From Charina bottae (Eukaryota > Chordata > Lepidosauria > Squamata > Charinaidae), in the NCBI GenBank assembly GCA_023362775.1, contig JALMGJ010000156.1:1-64000 (forward strand): a DNA stretch of 64,000 bases. The letters run 5' to 3'. The stretch's first letter is position 1; each line of letters opens with the position of its first letter. The translations under genes and the position numbers were made by a program. Positions 20,546 through 33,136 of the stretch are shown piece by piece. The notes under the pieces are model-generated. The model saw only the letters and a program-made list of their open reading frames with translations, was not told where the DNA came from and ran no database searches.

Positions 20546-20980
20546 TTCAACACATGTTTCGTTCTTACGCATGATCAGAGCCGACCCAGCCAGCCGCTAC
20601 GCAGTCTGGATATCCAGTTAGGTTGGACTTCTGGGAACTGCGACCAAGATCTCCTTGAGACCCGGAAAGGGTCTGCACATTCACTTTGTGGCTAATTCCT
20701 TGTGAAAAAATACCACGGCTCATTCACACACTCACAAACAGCACTCCCCACCTAGAAAAATTTGTACTCACCAACGTTGGCAGATTTTCTTTCAGTCCTG
20801 ACGAAAAGTTCGTTTCCAAAGTCTCCTTTGCAGGCAATTTTAGGGTTCTTTGCTGTACAAGGTCTGGCAGCTCAGAGGAAGGAAAAGGCCACTGGAAAAA
20901 CACAGTTCCGGGAGCGCTCCGTGGCGTTGCCTAACCTCCGTGCTGGCTTTCCTTGACAGGCTGGTTCAAGGAGTCTGGTT
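20546..20980 (-). mobile_element. Remnant of ERV internal leader (tRNA-Gly ERV)
   Basis: Lies on the far side of the copia inserted at 20981 from the LTR and primer site at 25992-26818, so it should be the start of that ERV's internal region. I see no gag frame. It ends at PLE sequence on the left. Confidence 0.45.
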
Positions 20981-23652
20981 TGATGGGATATATGCTGGCT
21001 TAAAGGGGAAAAACCCGAGGCTTGAGAATAAACAGACAAGAATGCAGCTTGTTAGGGCTAACAGTGTTTACTGAAAGCATAAGGCAATAATGTATATGCA
21101 ATCACATTATCGCAACAATGCAAAAAAATGAATATACAAGGTACAGCATTGTAAAAGGAAAAACAAAAGCATACTTATAAGCAGAGTTCCGTGTATTGAT
21201 CCCAGGGCCAGAGTTCCTGCCATGGCCTATACCCAAAGCCAGGCATAGCTCACTCTGCCCAGTCCACGGGAAGTGAACACGTGAAGAACTACATGACTAA
21301 AAGACACTAGAAATCAAGAAGACTAGAACACCATTTTTGCATGGTTGTATATTCAGTTCTTCTAGCATTCTGATTGGCTGGAAGTTAGCTGTGTCACGCA
21401 CTAGGCCTCAAAGCATTAGGCCTAAAACACATAGCATGAGTTTCCCCCCCCTCCTTGCTCAGGGGGGCCTGGGCAAGGCTTCCCACAGAAGGAAATCAGG
21501 AGGATTAGTTCCCATGGGAAGATCCAGTGGTTGTGTGGGCACTAGTCATAACAATACACACATGATTGTTGTTATCTAGCCACCTGGCGTTCACGTCACC
21601 ATGAGAACGCTGTGCTTTGTACAGGAATAATTCGCCAGGTCAACACAAGAACTCTAACACCCCTCCCGAACTATTTCTGTACAATGGAAGTAACAAACAT
21701 TTTTACAGAAACAAGAAAAACAAAGGTTAATACATGTAATAATCACACTATTCAAGTTACAGTTTTTACAACCAATAGTCAACAAAATCAGAAATGGTTT
21801 AAAAACACTTGTTACACATATGTAATGCATAATATACATTTCATGCAATGTTTTATTCAGATACATACTAATACATAAAATACAACTTATGTAGTAACAG
21901 AAACACAGTACAGATAGGAACAGAAAAACATTGCCCGCAAATGTTCTGTCCCCTCCTGTGCAGAAATGCAGTCAGCATAGATAAGGAATTCCAATCCTGC
22001 TAGCTGCTCTGTGTTTGAAGCAAAGGTTTGTTTTGATTTTAAGAAAAACCGCAGGACTTTTTCACCCCTTTGCAAGCTCGCATAGAGGGCTAAACCATTT
22101 TGCAAGCTTGGTACCCTATCTGGGCAAAACTAATTCAGGGCATGTCCACTGCGTTACTGCAGAGTGATATACTGTACAACAAATTAAGGATAAGCTTTCC
22201 TTTACACAAATGACACTCTGTAACACTCTGTCATTTGACACTCTCAAGAACCATAGGATTCTCTGTTCTGGGCTTTTGTAACTTCATCACCAAGATAAAT
22301 GTTTGAATTTGTGCTGAACTTCCTCAGCTGGCAATTCTATTTCAGCTGACTGACAAATTCTTATTCAAGGTGGTAAGATTTCAGTTTCTAAGCAGAAAAC
22401 AACTCACATAAGTACGAAGTCCTACACAAACTTCTACACTTCTACACTTTCTTATGTACACATAGACTGTTATACACATCCCAGTTTGCATCTGCACCAT
22501 GCTGTCAATGACTCGCCTGCTTTAAGATCCATAAAGCACCCTGTTAAGTCAATGAATTGTTTGGGAACTTGTCACACATGCAGAGCCAAAACACTTGCCT
22601 TACACACACTGTTTCAGGGAGATCTATATTCAAATATGCTGTGTCAACATCACAATATGTAAATGGACACCTGTTTCCACGCTACACAACCAGAAAACGC
22701 ACCACACGTAAATATTCTGGCCTAGCTGTGGGTGCATACACTAGATCCACAGTTCACAAACTCCTTCTTGTGAACAAATCCCTGGGCAACACTGGCTTTA
22801 CACTGCAGAGTATTATCAGAAAGAAATGTCTTTCTGAACACTCATCTGGAACCTACAGCTTATTAAAACAAAGGATAGGTTGGTTACTGTTAACACTTCA
22901 CCAAAACTCAAACTGACTATCCACAGCTGTGTTCCAATGTTCTTCTTGCCTCTCAAAGGCAGGAGCAACACATCTTGCAAAGACTGGGTTTTCTCAGGTA
23001 ACTTGACACACTGTCACCTGCTAAATCTCAAATCTGTCAGGCTTCACACCCTGGAATAGGAGGACCCATGAGGAATGACCACTGTGCTTTCCCCACCACC
23101 ATCGTCTTTCCTAATACCTGACTCCCCCTCCAGGCCCTGCAACTGCTCAGGTGAAATTTCCACTCCTTCACCTGAGGGGCCCTTTTCACACTCGGAGACT
23201 GGGGAACAGAAGAAACCTGAACTGGTTTTTGCCCATCTACTGAACTATGGACAGTGGGTTTACACTAGCAATGCAGCAACACTTCTGCAACCTTAGCATA
23301 CAACCTTTCCCAACCAGTAGGCTGCTTAAAAATAAAGCACTTCTGGAGATTTGGATTCGACCATGGCTTAATGAAACACCGATAAGCCTTGGATTTTAAT
23401 CAACAACCAACAACCAACAACCTGAAGCACTCTGCTTCCTTGGTTCTTCCTTCTCTGTGACCTGGGGTTGTGAACACACGCAAATGTTTCACAGATATGC
23501 AGGTACTTCAGTGAAGGGCACTTGCCATACCAAAGAAAAACAATTTCTTTTTACAGTTGAATTCTACTATCTGTTAGTTAGAAACACACTGCAATCAAGG
23601 CAGCCTCTCCCCAGACATGGGATGGCACTTGAGCAACTAACAGCAGGCTATT

Positions 23653-24059
23653 TTAATGGTATTCACAACACCAATACTCAGCTAGAATTTCAACATTGGC
23701 AAGTCTTTGGGAGAATACTTTCCTACAAAGCCAATTCTGGAACACATGGCTCAGGAACACTCCACTACAATCTGACTGGAACTGACCATATTTGCATCCT
23801 ACTCTTGCTACATACTCTTCAAAGCGAGCACAGACCTTCGCTTTAGACTTCAACAAGTAGCAACAACACAAGCAGGAATGATCATCAACCAGAAGGAACA
23901 TGAAACTCGCACCCCACCATTACTTGGGACATGGGGGCTAACTAGGTCTCTATGAACCAACTGAAATGGTCTAGTTAACACTCTGTCACTTTGCCTAGCA
24001 ACAGACACAGTCCTGATTTTAGATTGTTTACACACAGCACAATCAAGAAACTTTTGCAC
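23653..24059 (-). pseudogene. Copia integrase fragment
   Basis: Overlapping minus-strand frames read CAVCKQSK...RPFQLVHRDLVSPHVPSNGG and then FLLVDDHS...YLLKSKAKVCARFEEYV...FQSDCSGVFLSHVFQNWL. These correspond to the zinc-binding end and the catalytic core of Ty1/copia integrase (first D in HRDL, second in QSD). The glutamate block and the join between the two frames are damaged. The same region, equally damaged, is on the plus strand of the second copia at 27400-27729. Confidence 0.75.
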
Positions 24060-25303
24060 ATCTCCTGGGTTCTAACTCAGAATGCATTTGGCTATCTGAG
24101 ACACACTTTCCCATCCCGGGATACCCCAGTACTTTGTGAAAACTTTATGGATGCATTTATGATATGGGGAACATTAAACACACAATGTCCTGTCCACACA
24201 ATCTCCACAGCATATCACACACTTGATTTTACAGGTTTGTCTCTAACACACTCAACCTCAACACAAGCAGTTTCATATCGCAATGAAACATTCAGCACTT
24301 GCACTCAGACTTGACCAGGGCTGGAACACTGAGGAGAGAAAAACAACAAGTGTACACATACACATTTCTTATCACAGAAATATCAGCTAAAATGACTTGC
24401 TGAACTCAAGGCTTGAAGCCGAATTCAACAACTGAGTCTCTGTAGAAATGCTTACAAACAGCAGTCCGGCAGAGTAGAAAACTTGGATTTGTTGGTTAGC
24501 TGGCATCTGGCTTCTGGCTTCTGGCTTCCCCTCCATTCGTAAATCAGGCTTCTTGCACTGACAGCATCCGCTGGACATTGGGGCAGGGAACAGCCTTCCA
24601 GAAGCACAGCAAACCACGGCAAACGTAGATTCCATAACAGGTTTTACTTCAGCTGGAACACTCTGTTAGGAATTCTCAGGAACAACAGCAACAGACGGCT
24701 TGTAATGTAGCTCCAGGCTTGACAAAAATCACGCACGCTTTTTCACAGTGCCAGAAAAACATGCCTTCCCGTTCATGCCTTCTTGCAGCAAACAAAGTTT
24801 TGAACTCACCAAGGTGGGTCATCACAGTCTCACCGGTTGCAGCTTCAAACCATAAAGCTGTCTTAATAGACCACCAAGGGCAACAGAGTTCTACTGTGTA
24901 TTAAAAGCTCCAACAGCTTCTCAGCACCCATTTTGCAGTTCTGGAGTAGCTGATATAATTCCATTCAGAGGAGGTGAGTCCCAAAAGCAAAAATGCCATA
25001 AGCACAGTCCAAACATGCTTGCACTTCTTCAGAGAGAACCCGCCGAAACCTCCAGGGATCTCTGGAAGTGGATTTGCCACTTACTGCCACAAATCTTCTT
25101 CTTGCAAAAAGAATGATTTCATCTCCACACACCAGGTCAGATAGTTTGTGCCATCTAAAGCCCCAAATGGCAGACTGACCAGACACTGTTCATCCATTGC
25201 TGACCACTCAAAGAAAACATGTTTACTCCAAAACCAGCCTCTAAAAACAAACTCCCTTCTACAGCCAGGTCCAACGCAGCAAAGAAAACGCAAATTTCTC
25301 TCT

Positions 25304-25315
25304 GGGCCCGTAACC
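25304..25315 (-). other. Copia primer binding site, initiator tRNA-Met anticodon region
   Basis: The plus strand gggcccgtaacc differs by one base from the anticodon stem-loop of initiator tRNA-Met (gggcccataacc). Priming by an internally cleaved initiator tRNA is characteristic of copia elements. It directly abuts the 5' LTR. Confidence 0.7.
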
Positions 25316-25991
25316 TGATGGGATATATGCTGGCTTAAAGGGGAAAAACCCGAGGCTTGAGAATAAACAGACAAGAATGCAGCTTGTTAGGGCTAACAGT
25401 GTTTACTGAAAGCATAAGGCAATAATGTATATACAATCACATTATTGCAACAATGCAAAAAAATGAATATACAAGGTACAGCATTGTAAAAGGAAAAACA
25501 AAAGCATACTTATAAGCAGAGTTCCGTGTATTGATCCCAGGGCCAGAGTTCCTGCCATGGCCTATACCCAAAGCCAGGCATAGCTCACTCTGCCCAGTCC
25601 ACGGGAAGTGAACACGTGAAGAACTACATGACTAAAAGACACTAGAAATCAAGAAGACTAGAACACCATTTTTGCATGGTTGTATATTCAGTTCTTCTAG
25701 CATTCTGATTGGCTGGAAGTTAGCTGTGTCACGCACTAGGCCTCAAAGCATTAGGCCTAAAACACATAGCATGAGTTCCCCCCCCCTTGCTCAGGGGGGC
25801 CTGGGCAAGGCTTCCCACAGAAGGAAATCAGGAGGATTAGTTCCCATGGGAAGATCCAGTGGTTGTGTGGGCACTAGTCATAACAATACACACATGATTG
25901 TTGTTATCTAGCCACCTGGCATTCATGTCACCATGAGAACGCTGTGCTTTGTACAGGAATAATTTGCCAGGTCAACACAAGAACTCTAACA

Positions 25992-26818
25992 TGGTTCCCC
26001 TTAGGGGGGTTCCCAGGTACTCCTCGATTCCCGGCCAATGCACCAAAATGTAAGGCACCAAACTTACCAAGAGCCTCGAATGAAACCAAATACACAAAGG
26101 CAGGCTTTGGAAAGAAACGCGGCAAGTTTATTTGGTACCAAGCAAGATTGCTGGATGGGGCAGCAAACAGAAGCCACAAGCGGCAAGTGACCTCTGAGTG
26201 GAACCACCATGCCCAAGTCCAGTGTGGCACAAACTTTTATACAGGGATTACAAGCAGGAAGTGAGGATGATGATGGTATGACCATATTTGGGTGAGGCAC
26301 CCTTTGACCATCTCTGGGGATTGGTTAGCGTTTGGGGATCAAGTCCCTCCCAGGGTCCCAGGATTTACTGCAGGACTCTGGGAAAGATCAGACCATGGTG
26401 TGACGTTGCTTATCACAAGAGTAACAAAGAGAATGGCCTGTGAATACTCACACCCTTTGTTCTGCTTGGGCACATCCTGCACAAATTGTCTCTGACCAGT
26501 GATTTACAGTTGCATCTCATACAGATAAGAGTAACACTTTAAGGACACTTAGGTTATACATACATAACTGAATCACAGAGGTCAGAATCATTTGATTACA
26601 TCTTATACATTTACACCTAAGCAAGGGGACAAGAATTTATTACACAAGGAGGTCAGGTAAACAGGTCTGGTTAATTATCTTTGCTTTAGGAAGAAGATAC
26701 TGGCCGGATGGCCTTAGGCCACTATGCATGCATTCCTGAGGTAGGTAGTATTACAAGGAGGAGAGATTGATAGCTAGCAATTGGCATTGCTATGTAGAAT
26801 ACTCTGGGCCTGGCAGGC
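25992..26818 (-). mobile_element. ERV LTR (major part) with tRNA-Gly primer site
   Basis: The LTR runs 26049-26818 and, beyond a copia insertion, 33882-34041; about 930 bp in all (minus sense TGAAGGG...CCTTACA). Plus positions 26024-26045 match the 3' end plus CCA of tRNA-Gly(GCC), so the primer site follows the LTR after three bases. TATAAAAG lies near 26240 on the minus strand. Related copies are at 42651-43335 and 57433-58291. Confidence 0.8.
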
Positions 26819-27955
26819 TGTCAGATTTCTCGTATGAAATTGGCAAATTTTCTACTCTGTCGGCTGCTGTATGTAAGCATTTCTTCAGAGACTTAGTTGT
26901 TGAATTCGGCTTGCAGCCTTGAGTTCAGCAATTTATTTTAGCTGATATTTCTGTGATAAGTGTGTGAAATGTGTATGTGTACACTTGTTTTTCTCTCCTC
27001 AGTGTTCCAGCCCTGGCCAAGTCTGAGTGTACTTGTTGTGTTCAAAGGTGCTGGATGTTTTCATTGAGAAATATGAAACTCAGTGTGTTAGAGGCTGAGT
27101 GTGTTAGAGAAAAAACTGTAAAATCAAGTGTGTGAGATGCTTCCTGAGAAGGAAATTGTGTGGACAGGACATTGTGTGTTTAATGTTTCCCCACATCATA
27201 AATGCATCCATAAAGTTTTCACAAAGTACTGGGATATCCTGGGATGGGAAAGTGTGTCTCAGATAGCCAAATGCATTCTGAGTTAGAACCCAGAAAATGT
27301 GCAAAAGTTTCTTGATTGTGTTGTGTGTAAACTGTGTGTAAACAATCTGATATCAGGACTGTATCTGTTGCTAGGCAAAGTGACAGAATGTTAACTAGAC
27401 CATTTCAGTAGGTTCATAGAGATCTAGTTAGCCCCCATGTCCCAAGTAATGGTGGGGTGCGAGTTTCATGTTCCTTCTGGTTGATGATCATACCTACATT
27501 GTGTTGTTGCTACTTGTTGAAGTCGAAAGCAAAGGTCTGTGCTCGCTTTGAAGTGTATGTCGCAATAGTAGGAAGAACATATGGTTATCTAGTAGGTCAG
27601 TTCCAGTCTGATTGTAGTGGAGAGTTCCTGAGCCATATGTTCCAGAATTGGCTTTGTAGGAAAGTATTCTCCCAAAGACTTGCCAATGTTGGAATTCTAG
27701 CTGAGTGTTGGTGTTGTGAATACCATTAAAAATAGCCTGATGTTAGTTGCTCAGGTGTCATCCCATGTCTGGGGAGAGGCTACCGTGATTGCAGTGTGTT
27801 TCTAACAGGTTGTAGAATTCAACTGTAAAAAGAAGATTTTTCTTTGGTATGGCAAGCGCCCTTCACTGAAGTACCTGCATGTCTGTGGAACATTTGCAAG
27901 TGTTCACATCCCCAGGTCACAGCGAAGGAAGAACCAACCAAAAGCACAGTGCTCC

Positions 27956-30072
27956 GACTCCAAGCCTGGCTGGCAGCTCGACAAGTCAGAGTTTCTCAGA
28001 GCTCTGAGCTCTGAGACCTGGCTAACTTTCTATCTTGTTTGCAGGGGTCTACGGACCACTGAAGTTTCCCCCTGGAGAAGGGGGAACCAGAAGATTGCTC
28101 ACAGAGCCATTGTAATTGCACACTCCTGTTTTTCTTTGTTGTTTCCACCGCGGAGAAGAACGGGGAGTGAATGCAATGAAATGGCCGAAAGAGGATTCTA
28201 GCTCTGCAGAGAACAGTAAGTCTCTTGGGAGACACAAGAGTGACAGCCAGCTTTTAGATCACCTTATATTAGTTTTCTTTTTTAGATTAGTACATTTTTA
28301 TTATTCTAAAATTTATCTTTGGACTTCGTTCAAAATGTTGGCTAATTTTGTGTTTTCTTTGCTATAATTAATTTTGGTGGAAGTTTGATAGATTTTATTT
28401 TGGCAACATAGTGAACAAGTTTTGTATTTTTCTGCCTTTCTTTTGTATCAGAGAAATTGGGACTTAAGAGACTTTGTTGGTATTTCTCACTCGACAAACT
28501 AACTGACTTTTGAGAAATTGTTTGTTTGGGTTAAGCAGCTTGCAGCCTGAAGAATAAAGAAGAATAAAGAATAAAGTATAGAGAATGTGTGCCTCTCTAC
28601 CTTTTTTCTTTTTCTTTTTCTATTTTTTTTTAGAAAGGACTATTTTTCATTTGGAATATATTTTCATCTTTCCCTTTACAAACTGTTTGAAATACTGCTC
28701 TGTGGAATTTTTTCATCTCTTACTTTAAAAGCTTTTCTCACTTAAAGAAATAGACATTATTGATAAATAATAGAACAGCTGTTCCTTGCTCCCTGAGAAA
28801 TTTTTTTGTTTTGACTACGGCAGTTGATTACGCTTTGAACAATAAATAATGGCCTTTCTCACAGTACTTCAGGATTTTAAGGAAGAAACCAGCAAAATTT
28901 TTTTGCAAATTAAGAAATCCATAGAACGTATATTAATAGTTTTGGTGGCTCAGGAACAGAAGGTACAAGGGACAGATTTAGAAACAGAGGAAAGATCTTT
29001 CGAACCAGTAGAGAAACAGGGAAAGAGGACTTTGAATGTATTGGTACAGAAGAAGATTATGATATCTTACAGGAAGTGGTCTATTAAATGTTTGGGCATA
29101 AATACATTGTGGCAGCTGAGACAGGAAGATTTTAATATGCAAATTGATAGATATGGCAAAATAAACATTTTGATATCCCACATGAGTTACAGAAATAAAC
29201 AAGTTGCATATTGTGATATTGGCATAACCTAAACAGGAGATTTATTGATATTGATTTGGAATGCAAGGTGAATGAAAATGCGGATTTGGTATTGTACACA
29301 GAGTAAGCACAGATATGAGAAATTTACAGATGCATAAAAACATGATATTTTAAGTGTAAGATACAAGATTATAAATAAATATGTTGATATTATATATTAC
29401 TCTTTCTGGAGACACATTTATGAGAAGACAATGAGATGATGAGATGGAATTAGAATGTAGGTTATTACAAGAATATGTTGTATGTATTAGGTTATATGTT
29501 ATGTTAGGTTTTGTATTTTTGCTATATTATGTATTATGTTATGTAATATGTTAGATTATGTATTAATGGAATATATAGTCATAACATGAACAGAATATAC
29601 TGTATTTTATTAGACGTAGATAAGGCCTTTATTTGTTTTACTAATTGGACTTTATTGAAGATATAAATATAGATGTAAAAATGGAAAGAGCAAATGGAAA
29701 ACATTTAATTGATGCAACAACGAACATTTGATTACTATTCTAAGGAGTAGAAACCAGAGATGGATTGTTGGAAGATATCAAGAAAGGCGAAACCTATATG
29801 AAGAACAGAAGATTGGATTATAGAAATCAAAGGGTATATGACAAAGAAAAGTTTCTGTGTATTGTATTAAGGACTAACATTTAAAGTTAATTGTTGTACT
29901 TAAAGTTCAAGGATAAATTGGAGGACATCTATTTTCTATATTTTTTCTTGTTTGTTATTTTTTGACTTCACTTTTTCTTTTCCCTTTTCTTACTTTGTAT
30001 TTCTATTTCTTTTCTTTTGTATTAGCTTTTAATGTGTATCTTAAAATTAATAAAACTTATGGAAAAAAAAAA
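27956..30072 (+). mobile_element. L1-type LINE, internally deleted, with poly-A and 17-bp target duplication
   Basis: Flanked by caaaagcacagtgctcc at 27939-27955 and 30073-30089. Ends with AATAAA followed by about ten A residues. A short frame at 28849-29232 resembles an L1 ORF1 remnant, and near 29615 a fragment reads DVDKAF...NWTLLK, an L1 RT-like block. At 2.1 kb it is far shorter than a full L1, and most of the endonuclease and RT is missing. No intact ORF. Confidence 0.75.
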
Positions 30073-31079
30073 CAAAAGCACAGTGCTCCAGGTTGTTGGT
30101 TGTTGGTTGTTGATTAAAAATCCAAGGCTTATCGTTGTTTCATTAGGCCATGGTCAAATCCAAATCTCCAGAAGTGCTTTATTTTTAAGCAGCCTACTGG
30201 TTGGGAAAGGTTGTATGCTAAGGTTGCAGAAGTGTTGCTGCATTGCTAGTGTAAACCCTACTGTTCATGCTTCAGTAGATGGGCAAACACCAGTTTAGGT
30301 TTCTTCTGTTCCCCAGTCTCCGAGTGTGTTAAAAAGGCCCCTCAGGTGAAGGAGTGGAAATCTCACCTGAGCAGGTATAGGGCCTGGAGGGGGAGTCAGG
30401 TATTAGGAAAGAAGACGGTGATGAGGAAGTACAGTGGTCATTCCTCATGGGTCCTCTTATTCCAGGGTGTGAAGCCTGACAGATTTGTGATTTAGCAGGT
30501 GACAGTGTGTCAAGTTACCTGAGAAAACCCAGTCTTTTTAAGACGTGTTGCTCCTGCCTTTTGAGAGGCAAGAACATTGGAACACAGCTGTGGATAGTCC
30601 AAGGGTCGGAAATGGCGGCTCACGAGCCACATGCGGCTCTTTGGCCCCTTGAGTGTGGCTCTCGGGGAAACAAGGCTCCTGCTTGCGGCCGGGGTGGACA
30701 GGTCCATGAACGCGGCCGGTTCCGCTTCCTCTTGTCCCGCCCCTAGTTGCTGAGGGAGTCATAGTGCTCGGGGGGCGAGAGCGAGGCCACCGCCGGCCAG
30801 GAGAAAAGCAGCGGGGACGCTTGGCGGGCCCCGGCGGGTGTCTGCGGTTCCTCCTCTCCGCGCAGCAGGTAATCCGGCGGCGCTTCCCGGCGCCCGGCAT
30901 GGGATGCTGGCAGGGCACCGGGGGCCCCTCGGCTCGGGCTTCTCCGAAGAACGGGGAGACCGGGGACGAAGCCTGCCCGTGCCTCCCCTGAGGAAGGTAA
31001 CATTCGGGAAAAGTTGACGCCGAGCGGGGCTTGCTTTTCCCTCCTCCATCCCCCACCCGCGGCTTCGGTTTGCGCGCAG

Positions 31080-31154
31080 CCACCAGCTGCGGCTCCCTCG
31101 CCTACTCGGCCCCCGAGGTCCTGCTGGGGGAGGAGTACAACGCCCCGGCCGTGG
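31080..31154 (+). pseudogene. SNRK: Captured kinase exon, SNRK-like
   Basis: Between an acceptor (tttgcgcgcag) and a donor (gtgaga) a 75-bp exon reads [19 protein letters not shown] then NAPAV. This is the activation segment and APE motif of a CAMK/AMPK-related kinase; the [10 protein letters not shown] and APAV features are those I associate with SNRK (sucrose non-fermenting-related kinase). The intron-exon borders are kept, so it was taken as genomic DNA and not as a retrocopy. Flanking GC-rich sequence may also come from the host gene. On its own it cannot encode a kinase. Gene identity is inferred from motif memory, without a search. Confidence 0.65.
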
Positions 31155-31676
31155 GTGAGAGCTGGCGGGGCAATGCAGCCTGGACGGGTGGGCTGGACGG
31201 GGCGGCCACCCCCGGAGACTCCGCGGCCCCCCGGCTGCCAGAGAGGAGGAGAGTCAGTGGAAGAGCTGCAGCTGGAGGGGGGCCAGCCCGTGAGGGCTCC
31301 AGGGGGGTGGCAAGGCATCTCCTGCTCGGGTTGCTCGGGGGAAGGTGCAGCTGCATGCCGGGGAAGCGACCGCGTGGTTAACCCTGCCCTGCCGGGAGAG
31401 GCGGCTCTGTCGGTCCAGTTGCCCCAGGTTTTGAGCCGGGCAGAGCGGAGAAGTTGCCCGCGGCAGCCACTCTAGGAGCCGCCAGCCTGGCCCTTGACCC
31501 CCTGGCACGGCCCGCGAGAAAACCTTTTTCTCTGGCTCACCGGTGCCTTCCGCTCTCCCGCGCCCGTCCTGCCGGCCGGAGGGTGGCAGCTCTTTCTCTG
31601 CCGCTCCCGGTGGGGCGGCCGGGCCGGGTTCGCGGAGCCGCTGGCTGCGCCCCCTCCCTCTGGGAGCCCTCCGCCC

Positions 31677-31795
31677 CTTCCACGCAATTGGATCCCGCCC
31701 GCAAACCCCACCCCCTTCCACACGATTGGCTCCCGCCCGCAAACCCCGCCCCCTTCCACGCGATTGGCTCCTGCCCGCAAACCCCGCCTCCTGGC
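31677..31795. repeat. Three-unit 38-bp minisatellite with inverted CCAAT motifs
   Basis: Units share 'cccttccac' then 'gattgg' then 'tcccgcccgcaaacccc' with few changes. Each holds ATTGG (CCAAT on the other strand) and a GC-box-like gcccgc. Confidence 0.8.
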
Positions 31796-33136
31796 CCTCG
31801 AGTGATATTATAAATTTTACAACTGTCAAAATGGCTCCTGGCATAAAAAAGTTTGCCGACCCTTGGGATAGTCTATTTGAGTTTTGGTGAAGTGTTAAAA
31901 GTAACCAACCTGTCCTTTGTTGTAGTAAGCTGTAGATTCCAGATGAGTGTTCAGAAAGACATTTCTTCCTGATAATACTCTGCAGTGTAAAGCCAGCTTT
32001 GTTGCCCAGGGATTTGTTTCACAGAAGGAGTTTGTGAACTGTGATCTAATGTATGCACCCACAGCTAGGCCAGAATGTTTACGTGTGGTACATTTTCTGG
32101 TTGCGTAGCGTGAAACAGGTGTCCATTTACATATTGTGATGTTGACACAGCATATTTGACAATAGATCTCCCTGAAACAGTGTGTGTAAGGCAAGCTTGT
32201 GGCTCTACATGTGTGACAAGTCCCAGACAGTCCATTGACTTAACAGGGTGCTTTATGGACTTTAAAGCAGGCCAGTCATTGATAGCATGGTTGCAGATGC
32301 TAACTGGGATGTGTAGAACAGTCACGTGCTGTTTTCTGTGTGTACATAAGAGAGTGTAGAAGGTTGTGTAGTACTTCTTACTTATGTAGTTGTTTTCTGC
32401 TTAGAAACTGAATTTTTCCACTTTGTATAAGAATTTGTCAGTCAGCTAAGGTAGTGTTTCCAGGTGAGGGAATTAGGCACAAATTCAAGCATTTATCTTG
32501 GTGTTGAAGGCTCAAAAGCCCAGAACAGAGAATCCTATGGTTCTTGATTTCCTACAGAGCGTCATTTGTGTAAAGGAGGCTTATCCTTAATTTGTTGTAT
32601 ATCACTCTGCAGTAACACAGTGGATACACCCTGATTTAGTTTACCTAGTTTGCCCAGGTAAAAATACCAAGCCTGCAAAATGGTTTAGCCATCTATGCGA
32701 GGCTGAAAAGGGGTGAAACAGTACTACGGTTTTTCTTAAAATCAAAACAAGCCTTTGCTTCAAACAGGAGCAGCTAGCATGTTTGGAATTTCTGCTTATC
32801 TATGCCAGCTGCATTTTTTTGCAAAGGAGGGGACAGAACGTATGCGGGCGATTCTTCTATGTACTGTGTTCTATTACTGCATAATCTGTATTTGATGTAT
32901 TTGTATGTATCTGAATAAAACATTGCATAAAGTGTATATTGTACATTACATATGTGTAACAAGTGTTTTTAAACCATGTCTAGTTTCTGGATGACTATTG
33001 GTTGTAAAAACTGTAACTTCAATAGTGTGATTAATACATGTACTAGCCATGTTTTTCTTGTTTCTGTAAAAATGTATTTTACAGCTTTGAACAACTTCCA
33101 TCATTGCTAGTCTGTACTGAAAAAAATTGGGAGGGG

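Larger units (their letters stand above)
20981..25991 (-). mobile_element. Ty1/copia retrotransposon, two LTRs, degenerate coding region
   Basis: LTRs at 20981-21659 and 25316-25991 (about 677 bp, TG...CA, only a few differences by eye) and a 5-bp target duplication tggtt (20976-20980, 25992-25996). Minus orientation: a gag-like LDGTNYLTW motif near 25140, zinc-finger and integrase pieces at 23653-24059, and RT-like pieces (AQGF, DVDTAYLN) near 22650-22800. Frames are broken. The primer site fits a half-tRNA. The element sits in the leader of a tRNA-Gly ERV, 28 bases from that ERV's primer site. Confidence 0.85.
30600..31865. mobile_element. Non-autonomous hAT element, GC-rich, carrying an SNRK-like exon
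   Basis: Ends are CAAGGGTCGG...CCGACCCTTG with an 8-bp target duplication ggatagtc (30592-30599, 31866-31873), diagnostic of hAT. The 1.27-kb body is a CpG-rich island (about 30640-31800) in AT-rich surroundings. It has no transposase. It contains a kinase exon at 31080-31154 and a three-unit minisatellite at 31677-31795. Confidence 0.85.

Noticed and set aside
28849..29232. 127-codon open frame as a host gene
   Set aside because: It lies inside an L1 copy bounded by a 17-bp duplication and poly-A and fits an ORF1 remnant.
30538..31890. Many overlapping open frames of 100-190 codons on both strands
   Set aside because: GC-rich composition removes stop codons. Only the 75-bp kinase exon has splice sites and recognisable motifs.
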